DNA of 64,000 bases, from NCBI GenBank assembly GCA_965112735.1, contig OZ218965.1:1054001-1118000 (forward strand), in the 5' to 3' direction. Position 1 is the first letter of the stretch; each line of letters opens with the position of its first letter. This DNA comes from Phaeosaccion multiseriatum. Its lineage: Eukaryota; Ochrophyta, other classes. The position numbers and the translations under genes are program-made. Below the pieces are notes generated by a model. The model searched no databases, was not told where the DNA came from, and saw only the letters and a list, made by a program, of their open reading frames with translations. This document shows, in pieces, positions 46,978 through 60,661 of this stretch.

Positions 46978-48312
46978 TCAGGACGATGGTTCCTCCTCCA
47001 CCGTCTCCTTGTCAAAGCGCTGCGCGGATGCCAGCGCACCAATGAGCCTCTCGTACACGGCAATACCCTCCAAGAAGACACCCTTGTCCAAGTACTCGTT
47101 GTGTTCGTGCAGCAAGACGGGTGTATTCCTCATGGGTGAAAAGCCCAGGGCGGGCACCCCTAGCTGCCGCAAAAAGCGGGAGTCCGTGGCCGCGGGAAAG
47201 ATTTCCGGGTCGATGTTCGTGCCCACTTCCTTCATGGTGTCCACAAAGAGGCCCCACCAGGGGTTCTTGGCCCTGTCCAGAGAAGTGAGGTAGTGCTCGG
47301 AGAGAGGGGAAGTCCACTCTGCAAAGTCCCATGTGACACCCTCCTCCTTGCACCACTCGTCCACCATGGCACGGAAATCCTCGGGCTTGAGATGCGGACT
47401 GATGCGCACGTCGAACCCCGCCTCTGCCTCGATGGGGATCACATTGAGCGAGAAGGTTTTGCCGCCATCCGCTGTCACTCCCCCTCTGAGGAGGGTCAGG
47501 TTGAGCGTCGTCACATCGCCGAGCTTCTTGGCCGTGGCGTGGCTGCACCCTCCATGGTGTCCCAGCTCCTCCCGCTGCTGCTCTCTAAAGGCCAGCGCCT
47601 TGTTGCACACCTCCACGAGCTTCATCATGGCTGTGTCCTCGATGAAGCGGCTACCATGGCCCGTGTTGCCCGTGGCCTTGACGAGCAGCCACCAGGGCGT
47701 GCGCTCGCCGTAAAAGACGGTGTAGGCGTCGGCCGTGTTGGCCAGGCCCTCGTCCAGCGCAAGTCCCACTGGCTGCATCGCTTGCCACAGCTCACTGGCT
47801 AAAAAGGCTCCCATCCCGTCCTTGCCTCCAATCTCCTCGTCGGGGACAAAGCTCAGGTACACCGTGCGCACCGGCACGAAATCGGCGGCCTGTAGCCGGC
47901 GAATCGCCTCCAGGTACTGCACACACACGCATTTCATGTCCTGCGCCCCTCTGCCGTAGATTCTGCCGTCCGCCGTGAGCTCCCCTGCAAATGGGTCGGT
48001 GTCCCAGTGGTCTGACATGGCCGGGACGACATCGTAGTGCGAGTTGAGCAGCACGCACGGGAGGGAAGGTTCCGAACCCTGCCAGGTCATCAACACGACG
48101 GGCTTCCCTTCCACGCACTCCACCACCTCACAGGGCAGACCCAGAAGAAGGGCAAACTCACTGAGCCACAGAGCGGCCTCAGCATACGCCCCCGAGCGCA
48201 CCCCGGATCCACTCACTGTTGGGATGCGCAGGAAGGAGCGTAGATTCTCCACTTCGTCCTTGCTTATCTCCACACTTCCTTTGCTGCCCCTAGCACCATT
48301 CTCCTCGCCCAT
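46978..48312 (-). CDS. ACY1: Aminoacylase-1 (M20 family metallopeptidase)
   Basis: Single exon of 445 codons (444 residues), the only housekeeping gene here with no intron. Aminoacylase-1 is a cytosolic zinc enzyme that hydrolyses N-acyl (mainly N-acetyl) amino acids to the free amino acid. The M20 di-zinc site is complete: HYDVVPA (His and the general-base-side Asp), GRGAQDMKC (bridging Asp), DEEIGGKDGM (Glu-Glu) and a C-terminal HEHNEYL. The dimerisation-domain segments GNTGHGSRF and NVIPIEAEAGFDVRISP also match the family. Length is close to the family's usual 400-410 residues plus a short N-terminal Gly/Ser/Lys stretch. ATG 48312 is the first in-frame ATG; the frame stays open upstream through two copies of a 48-bp repeat. 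It shares a short divergent upstream region with the endonuclease III gene. Confidence 0.95.
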   Translation of the reverse strand: MGEENGARGSKGSVEISKDEVENLRSFLRIPTVSGSGVRSGAYAEAALWLSEFALLLGLPCEVVECVEGKPVVLMTWQGSEPSLPCVLLNSHYDVVPAMSDHWDTDPFAGELTADGRIYGRGAQDMKCVCVQYLEAIRRLQAADFVPVRTVYLSFVPDEEIGGKDGMGAFLASELWQAMQPVGLALDEGLANTADAYTVFYGERTPWWLLVKATGNTGHGSRFIEDTAMMKLVEVCNKALAFREQQREELGHHGGCSHATAKKLGDVTTLNLTLLRGGVTADGGKTFSLNVIPIEAEAGFDVRISPHLKPEDFRAMVDEWCKEEGVTWDFAEWTSPLSEHYLTSLDRAKNPWWGLFVDTMKEVGTNIDPEIFPAATDSRFLRQLGVPALGFSPMRNTPVLLHEHNEYLDKGVFLEGIAVYERLIGALASAQRFDKETVEEEPSS

Positions 48313-48629
48313 CTCTCTCCTGTCCTCCGTTCGCTGGAAGGGTGCGATCTTCCCCCGCGGAGACACACTCCTGCACGAACTTCTGCGCGTGGTTTCGAGT
48401 AGAGACTCTGACACCCTCCTGCACGAACTTCTGCGCGTGGTTTCGAGTAGAGACTCTGACAAGCAGGGTGGAAGAAGGGAAAAAGGGAAAAAGGGAAGGG
48501 ATGGGGAGAGGAAAGCCGCAGTAAGTCAGCGGGAGATCTACGCAGAGTTGATAAAGTAGTTTTGCTCACGTGCTGCTGCCTTTGAGCGAGCAATATTGTG
48601 GTGGAGCAGCACTTGATGATACCCTGGTG
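48313..48629. promoter_or_regulatory. Divergent promoter region with a 48-bp tandem duplication
   Basis: 317 bp between the aminoacylase-1 and endonuclease III start codons. Two copies of a 48-bp unit, starting at 48368 and 48416, are almost identical (for example CTGCACGAACTTCTGCGCGT in both). In the aminoacylase frame the unit encodes 16 codons, so the frame stays open, but no ATG precedes it. Confidence 0.7.
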
Positions 48630-53896
<5,267 letters not shown>

Positions 53897-54461
53897 ACAG
53901 CTCCACGGTAGACGTCCCCCCGTAAGGAATCCTCAAGCACACGCACGCACGCACGCAGCGCGCACCGTAGTGATTAGGAAGAGGGGGGCTTCATTGTGGA
54001 CCCAACTAAATTTTAGTTTCAGTTCCCACTTTTTTTCTGTGAAGTGATGCTCTCACATCATTTGTTGTTATATAGCAGCGGCAGTAGGACTCGCGGCAGG
54101 AGAATTACGAGGAGAATACTTGTATGTTGCACGAATAGCAGTCACACAAGCAGCGGCGTCACAAGTATGTTTCTAAGCGCTGGTCTTGGGCAGCAAAGAA
54201 ATTTGGAAGCCTTGAAGTGATCGGGCCACACGTCGTTTCTGTCATAGCAGCAGCGGCCGCAGCTCAAGAGGAGGCACGAGAACTAGCAGCAGAGAATACT
54301 CCCAAAGCATCTTCCGATTCAGGATAAGTTTTGTGGGGGGCGACCGTGCGGAGGGAGCGTCTTTGAGCGGGCCAGCGGCAGGAGGGGGAGGCACGGAGGC
54401 GCTGGCCATCAGGAACCGTCCACCGGCTCGAACAAGCCCCTTTTCTAGAGGCCTAGTGGAG
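53897..54461. other. Spacer between endonuclease III and the first ankyrin-like copy
   Basis: Holds the 3' UTR of the endonuclease gene and the upstream flank of ankyrin-like copy A. The same flank recurs at 56923-57407 (copy B) and, more diverged, at 58990-59463 (copy C), including a TTTCAGTTTCAG word and a TCTGTGAAGTGAT word. Confidence 0.65.
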
Positions 54462-54971
54462 ATGAAGAATGGGGCGCAGCAGGCACCGTACCTCCCTGCT
54501 CAGCAGAGGAAGGAGGGCAGGAAAAGGCACCGATGAGGCTGCAAGGCACTCCTTTGAAGGCCACCGAGCTCGTCGCGCTCGACATCATACAGCAACTCGA
54601 ACAGCAGGGCACAGGAAAGGTCCCTTGCCAGGTGCGGTCCGAGTCCCCAGCGGCGGGTCAAGTCATGTCGCAAACTCGGCCCAGTCAGTTGTGGACGGCC
54701 CCTACAACCCCCCAACGTGCTGGAAGAGGAAGTTGTGCGCTGCGCGGTCGTTGACTTTGTTGGGGGCGGATCACTATATCTCTTCACAGAGCTGGAGGAA
54801 TGCCTACGTGAGCAAGCATCTTTCACCATGCAAATCACATGGCAGTGTGACGCAGTCCGTGGACCGCATATATATATACCCGGCTCGGCGGAATGGATAC
54901 ACCGTGGATGTGAATACGCTTGCTTCGGCAGCCATGCAGCAAGACGTAAATATGTGCAGGGCGCTGTACCA
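54462..54971 (+). pseudogene. Ankyrin-like gene copy A, truncated
   Basis: Closely related to the first 500 bp of the intact copy at 57408-58604, starting at the matching ATG. A single-base deletion near 54487 relative to copy B shifts the frame, further small indels follow around 54690-54780, and similarity stops at 54971, the centre of a large palindrome. The ankyrin-like repeats of the intact gene are absent. Confidence 0.8.
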
Positions 54972-55320
54972 CATCTGGTACAGCGCCCTGCACATATTTA
55001 CGTCTTGCTGCATGGCTGCCGAAGCGAGTGTGTTCACACCCCAAGGTGTACCCATTCCGCCGAGCCCAGTATATGCGGTCTACGGACTGCGTCACACTGC
55101 CATGTGATGTGCATGGTGAAAGATGCTTGCTCACGTAGGCTTTCTTCCAGCCCCAGCTGATCGAAGCAAAGAAGACATATTGCTTCGCCCCAACGAAGTC
55201 AACGACCGCGCAGCGCACATCCTCCTCTTGCAGCATCTTGGGTTTTTTAAGGGCCGTGCACAACTGAGTGGTCTGAGCATGCGACATGACTTGACACGCC
55301 GCTGGGGACTCGGACCGCAC
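54632..55320. repeat. Large palindrome with arms of about 340 bp and a 4-bp spacer
   Basis: Left arm 54632-54971, right arm 54976-55320. The inner 50 bp (54922-54971) are perfectly matched, including GCAGGGCGCTGTACCA against TGGTACAGCGCCCTGC. The outer parts differ by scattered substitutions and small indels. Both arms are copies of the 5' part of the ankyrin-like gene. Confidence 0.93.
54976..55320 (-). pseudogene. Inverted ankyrin-like fragment
   Basis: On the minus strand this reads from a GTGCGGTCCGAG word at 55320 to the palindrome centre and encodes parts of the F-box-like segment, including ISWGWKKAYVSKH, which is closer to copy B than copy A is. It lacks both ends of the gene. Confidence 0.85.
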
Positions 55321-56922
55321 TTGCGAGGCTGAGGCGGGGAGAGGGAGGAAGGCGGGAAGGAGGGGAGGAAAGGGGGGAGGGAGGGAGGGAGGGAGGGATG
55401 GAGGGAGAAGTGAGGGAGGGAGGGAGGGAGGAAGGAAGGAAGGAAGGAAGGAAGGAAGGAAGGAAGGAAGGAAGGAAGGAAGGAAGGAAGGAAGGAAGGA
55501 AGGAAGGAAGGAAGGAAGGGAGGGAGGGATAGTGTTGGAGTTGCGGAGGGGGGTTAAGTAGGGGAGGTTGGCATGGTTGAGTGAAGAAGAGTGAAGAGTG
55601 GTATTGTTTTCGATTGTACTCATATATGTGTGGAGGGCTTGGGCGGGACGTTTTCCATCACCGCATCTCCCCTACTTGAGGTCACTGGGGCCCCAACGAA
55701 CAACGCAAAACCCCCTCTGCCGTGTCGCCCCGCCCTGTCCTCTCCTCGTCTGTACATCATAATGTGGGCTTTGCGGTCGACACGCACATCCACCGACAAG
55801 CAGTGCGCTGCGGCCTCACTGTTAGAAAGGAAGAGAAGGACGTCAAGGGGAGAGTAGAGGAGGCGCTCACGAGGTGAGTTTCAGTTCCAATTAGCTAGAG
55901 TGGGTCGCTTCCGTCGGCTGCTGAGAAACACCCTACCCTTTCCCCCCCTTTCCCTCGCAAAGCTGTGCCATCTCTCTCTCTCTCTCTCTCTCGGGCGCGC
56001 GCTCTCCCCCATGGTGTTTATTAGCACCCACCCTCTCCCACTCCCCTCCGCCCCCCTCTCTCCCCGCCCCGTCTCTGTACCCAAACATGTCTCACCTCAC
56101 GTCCCCTCCCCTCCCATTCACTGCCATCCCCCTCCTCCCCTTTTCCTGTCCCTGCTGTCGTGTCCCCTGTCGCCGCCCGAACCTTCGTGCATGCAGCCAC
56201 CAGCCACTTGCCCGTGAGGACTGGAGCAAGCTGCATCTTCAACTCATCTACTTTGGCAAGTTGGGTTTTGCCCGGTGCGTATCGAAGATTGAAGGCGGTG
56301 GGGGGGCTGGGGGACTGTAGAGAAGAAAGAGAACATGTCCACATGAACAGGTCTTTGACGAACCTTTGTGGGGTTGCTTCAACACGTAGGAGTCAGTTTG
56401 GGCATGTCCAGACGCAGCCCATTGTTTGTGTTACTCACCCCAGCGATGCACGTTCACTTCCCTCTCTCTTTCTTTGGTGTGGCGCCTCTTGCTCAGATCC
56501 TCTGATCATCGTTCGCCTCTCTCTGCCCGTCCCCTCTGCTGCCATCCATCCATTCATTCCATCCATCTGTGCATGAAAACACACCCCGAGCAGGCCAAGA
56601 AGCACACCCCTGCAGAGTGCCCGATTTGCTGCTGGATCAACAAGGCCGGCAGGGTCTCGAGTGGCGGTGGAAACGGAGCCACCAGCGCAGACGGAGGAGG
56701 GGAAGGAGGAGGAGGAAATAGTACCGAATACAGGAGAGCATAGAAGACGTGACTGCCGAGTCGCTGCAGTCCACCGGCAGAAAGACCGGGAAACACATCA
56801 TCCTCTATAGAGAGAGGATGGAGCAAATAGAGGCCCGTAACGGCCAAACCCGGCCCAGCAGCAGCCAGCCGGCTAAGCGAATGGACAAGAACGATGACTC
56901 AGTGGGCGTGAAGGCGACGTAA
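55321..56922 (+). pseudogene. Duplicated 3' part of the endonuclease III gene, decayed
   Basis: Copy of 52010-53896 (end of intron 4 to the stop). It starts at the palindrome edge with ACTTGCGAGGCT, matching ACTTGCAAGGCT at 52012. Damage: the exon 5 acceptor AAG became AATG (55761-55764); the Trp codon after AVR became Cys; exon 6 has insertions that shift frame (56197-56275); exon 7 has an early TAG near 56741. There is no promoter or exons 1-4. Confidence 0.9.
55430..55520 (+). repeat. GGAA tetranucleotide tract
   Basis: About 22 GGAA units in the duplicated intron 4; the parent intron has shorter GGAA runs within GGGA. Confidence 0.93.
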
Positions 56923-57407
56923 ACAGCTCCACGGTAGACGTCCCCCCGTAAGGAATCCTCAAGCACACGCACGCACAGCGCGCATCGTAGTAGGATAGCA
57001 GGCCCGGTCTCAGCCCTGTACGCCATATACCTCCATCCAAGGCCTACCCAAGGGGGAAACTCAATTTCAGTTTCAGTTCCCCGGGTTTTTTTTCTGTGAA
57101 GTGATCGCCCCACGCTGTTTACATCGTTTCCTGTTATAGCAGCTGAAGCAGCGGCCGCAGAGGGACAGCGGTACTAGCAAGAGGAGGAAAATAGGACTCG
57201 GTGGCACGAGAACTGGCAGCAGAGGCAGCGGAGGTGGCAGGAACACGTCAGAAGAATCTTCAGATTCAGGATAGTGCTGTGGGGAACGACCGTGGGGAGG
57301 GAGGGTCTTTGAGCAGACCAGCGGCAGGAGGGGGAGGCACTGAGGCGCTGGGCATCAGGAACCGTCCACCTACTCGCAAAAGCCCCTTTCCCAGAGGCTT
57401 TGTGGAG

Positions 57408-58604
57408 ATGAAGAAGGGGGCGCAGCAGGCACTGTCACCTCCCTGCTCAGCAGAGGAGGGAGGGCAGGAGAAGACACCAACTATGGGGCTGCAAGGCACT
57501 CCTTTGAAGGCCACCCTGCTCGTCATGCTCGACATCATACAGCAACTCGAAAAGCAGGACACAGGGAAAGTCCCTTGCCAGGTGCGGTCCGAGTCCCCGG
57601 CGGCGGGTCAAGGCATGTCGCAAACTCCACCCAGTTGTGTAACGCAGAGGGGGGCTTGTCAAATTCCCAACGTGCTGGAAATTGAGAATGTGCGCGGTGT
57701 GGTCCTTGACTTCGTTGGGTCGAAGCAATATCTCTTTATTGCTTCGATCAGCTGGGGCTGGAAGAAAGCCTACGTGAGTAAGCATCCTTCACCATGCACA
57801 TCACATGGAAGTGTGACGCAGTCCGTAGACCGCATATACTGGGCTCGGCGGCATGGGTACCTCTTGGATGTGAACACACTCACATCGGCAGCCATGCAGC
57901 AAGACGAAAATATGTTCAAGGCGCTGTACAACATGGGCTGTCCGTCTGGACCACGGGTGGTGCGGGGAGCCATAAAGAATGGCAGGCACGGCGTTGCCAT
58001 CCTGAGGTGGCTGCACGGCCTCCCTGGCAAAGAGGGATGCCGTTTCGACACACTAGTGTGCGAGTATGCCGCCTTGGTTGGAGCAACGGACAAGCTGGAG
58101 TGGCTTCTCTCGGACGAGGTCAATGCGCCGTTCAGTTTCACCATCTGGTTGACCGCCCTACAAAGCAAGAATCTCGAGGTCATAAAGTGGGTCTTCGAGC
58201 ACCCCAAGATCAGGGCCGAGATGGAGAGTGCGACAGCCCCTGCTGCCCTGCCGCAACCCCTCTTGGCCACCCAGAATAGTGAGTGGAGAATGGGGGCCAA
58301 GTTCGCCATCACCTACAGTACTTTGGAGGTGCTCAAGTGGCTGCACGCCAATGCACGTGAGTTCTGTGAGTGGAATCCAGAGCTCTGCCAAACGGCAGTG
58401 GGCGTAGCACAGAGCCTTGAGATGCTGCAGTGGCTCCGCTCGGAGGAGGTGCGGTGTGAGTGGGACCAGTGGGCCTGCCCTGTGGAGTTGAAGGCATCGG
58501 ATGAAGCTTCCGGTCATCACCGAGAGCCCACAGATCCCGCCGCAATGAGAGAGATTAAGGAGTGGGTGCACGCCAACGGGCACCCTTGCACATGCTCGGA
58601 CTGA
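57408..58604 (+). CDS. F-box-like/ankyrin-like repeat protein (copy B, intact)
   Basis: Intronless, 398 residues from ATG 57408 (the frame is open upstream to about 57201 but without ATG; ATG 57483 is an alternative). A region of about 90 residues rich in Ser/Pro precedes a conserved segment VLDFVGSKQYLFIASISWGWKKAYV, which resembles the F-box-like start of a large stramenopile/haptophyte gene family. Then come ankyrin-like units carrying WL at regular spacing: AILRWLHGLPGKEGC, KLEWLLSDEVNAPFS, EVIKWVFEHPK, EVLKWLHANARE, EMLQWLRSEEV and EIKEWVHANGHPC. Such proteins are multicopy and usually of unknown function; protein binding is likely. It is the only member of the local family without disrupting changes. 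Confidence 0.8.
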   Translation: MKKGAQQALSPPCSAEEGGQEKTPTMGLQGTPLKATLLVMLDIIQQLEKQDTGKVPCQVRSESPAAGQGMSQTPPSCVTQRGACQIPNVLEIENVRGVVLDFVGSKQYLFIASISWGWKKAYVSKHPSPCTSHGSVTQSVDRIYWARRHGYLLDVNTLTSAAMQQDENMFKALYNMGCPSGPRVVRGAIKNGRHGVAILRWLHGLPGKEGCRFDTLVCEYAALVGATDKLEWLLSDEVNAPFSFTIWLTALQSKNLEVIKWVFEHPKIRAEMESATAPAALPQPLLATQNSEWRMGAKFAITYSTLEVLKWLHANAREFCEWNPELCQTAVGVAQSLEMLQWLRSEEVRCEWDQWACPVELKASDEASGHHREPTDPAAMREIKEWVHANGHPCTCSD

Positions 58605-59463
58605 TGCAGCTCGGATGCAAGCTGAATGAGAAGGAGAGGCGACGTGCGTCTGTAAAGTTGGGACGGCTTATGCCTCAAGCCACACGGAGCTGATGCGCCG
58701 CGAGTGAGGGAGCGAAAGATGTTTATGCCCGTCCGAGGGTAGCGGCCGCAGCTGCATGCCACGGAGGGAACGCAGTGTCCTTCTGTGACGGCTTCTACAG
58801 CCCAATTGTGCAGCTCTCCAACGCGTCGCTCCGCCCCGCGCACTTTCTTTTTTAAAAACAAATTGAAAAAAATTCATGAGAGTGTTATGGTTGCATGAGA
58901 GAGGGTGTGTTCTACAGCAGCGGGCACTACCAACTATGGCACACGCACGAACGCGCGCAGCGCGCACCGTAGTGATATAGGATAGCAGCAATGAGGCCCG
59001 GTGTGTCTCTATAAACGAAGTTCTGAGCTGGCCTTCATTGTGGACCCAACTAATTTTCAGTTTCAGTTCCCCAATAGTTTCTGTGAAGTGATCGCCCTCA
59101 CATCATTTGTTGTTATAGCAGCAGAAGCGGCAGTAACTCAGCAGCAGGAGCAATACAAGGAGAGTACATGTATGTTGTACGAGTACCCGTTGCACAAGCA
59201 GCTACTCGTCGCAGGAGTACTCCTCAGCGCTGGTCTTGGTCAGCAAGGATTTTTGGAAACCATTGAAGAGAGAGGAGAGTGAGAAAATAGAGAGGAAAGG
59301 AGTGCAGCGGAATTGCCATGAAGAGGAATGGTCTACTGAGATAGCCCTAATGCCTTCACCATTCCACTTGGGTGTTGTGGAGTCAGGCACCGTCCACGAA
59401 GACGAGTCGACTCACTCGCCCAAGCCCCAAGAAGTCAATTCCAACCAGAGGCCCCGTTTGGAG
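58605..59463. other. Spacer between ankyrin-like copies B and C
   Basis: Contains 3' flank of copy B, an A-rich stretch (58851-58875) and the diverged upstream flank of copy C with a TTTCAGTTTCAG word (59054-59066). The remaining open frames are antisense or flank copies; no separate gene is supported. Confidence 0.5.
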
Positions 59464-60448
59464 ATGAAGAAGGTCCTGCAGGCACATTGTCAGCCCCCTG
59501 CTCGACAGAGGAAGGAAAAGAAGCGAAGGCACCTATGGGGCCGCAAAAGGTCCCTTTCATTGCCACCCTGCTCGTCATGAACGAGATGATAATGCAAGCG
59601 GACGGACGGGGAACGGAAGCAGCGCCTTGTGAGGGGTCCCTGTCCTCAGCCCGTGGTCAGGCTACCTTGCAATATCAGCCCCAACTAGGAGGGGACATAC
59701 AGGCGAGTACGGAGCTTGACAAATTAGCCCGCAAGGTACTTGGAGAGGAATGTGTACGCGACCGGATCGTTGAATACGTCGGGAGTCATCGCTATGCCTT
59801 CATTGCTCCGATCAGCAAGAATTGGAGGAACGCCTACGTGGTGAGGCATCGACCACTCACCTCAGATTCGAGCGTGAGCGAGTCAATGGAGTGCGAAAAC
59901 TGGGCTCAGCGGATGGGATACACATTCTCCTCGTAAACCTTTCCACAGGCAGCGTTGCGTCGCGACCTGAACATGTGCAAGCTGCTGCACAGCCTGGGCT
60001 GTCTGTCCGTGGGGAACCGGCGGTGACGGCCGCAGCAATATGGAATAAGGGGCACGGTCATGCTATCCTCAGTTGGTTGCGCATAATAGACCTCCTCGAC
60101 AAGGAGAGCTGCCCTTCCGACACCACAGCGTGCATTGCAGCAGCCTGCTGTAGAGGCGCGGTCGATAGGCTGGAGTGCCTTATGGCGGATGATGTCAATG
60201 TCCCCTTCGCTTCGACCGTCTGGGAGAACGTAGTGCTGAACGACTATCTTGCGGCAATGCGGCGGGTCTTGGAGTATCCCAAGGTCACCGGGGCCGAGAT
60301 GGAGAGAGCGCCTGTCTCTCGTTTCTGGCAGCAACTTCTCCATGCCGATGACGCTAGCGGGTGGAGACATGACCCCTTCTTCGTCGCTCGCAAGTACACA
60401 AGGAGGCCTCAATACTTTTTACTAAATCACTTTTTGTTTATTTTGTAA
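59464..60448 (+). pseudogene. Ankyrin-like gene copy C, decayed
   Basis: Starts with ATGAAGAAGG like copy B but changes frame; the conserved segment is read from about 59487 (YVGSHRYAFIAPISKNWRNA, WAQRMGYTF) and stops at TAA 59934. The homology then continues in another frame (NKGHGHAILSWLRIIDLL, RLECLMADDVNVPFAS, RRVLEYPKVTG) and ends about 60440 without the last three repeats. The 16-nt interval between the TAA region and the next block begins with GT and ends with AG but is too short for an intron. Confidence 0.8.
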
Positions 60449-60661
60449 TTGAAACATGAAAATTAATGCCTCACTTGAAAGTACTCTAGATGAGACAGCG
60501 CGGGCCGTTTGACCGACTTGAAGTGCACCTGACGTCTGAAACCATCGCCTGATGAACACTCCCTTCTCTAAACTTTATAGCGGTTGGCTGGATGTAACGG
60601 TTGGCTGGATGCATGGTCCCCGGACCTCACATGGGCTGTTGTGCTGCCATGGCCCACGCAG
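60449..60661. other. Convergent spacer
   Basis: Between the end of ankyrin-like copy C and the stop of the secreted protein gene. It has a short direct repeat GGTTGGCTGGATG (60583 and 60600) and nothing else of note. Confidence 0.5.

Noticed and set aside
57447-58583. Several minus-strand frames antisense to the ankyrin-like gene
   Set aside because: They overlap the intact plus-strand gene, which shows repeated WL motifs and paralogues; the antisense frames show no family features.
59934-59950. A 16-nt GT-AG intron that would repair ankyrin-like copy C
   Set aside because: Far below the size of any other intron in the window (shortest supported about 90 nt), and the frame is broken elsewhere as well.
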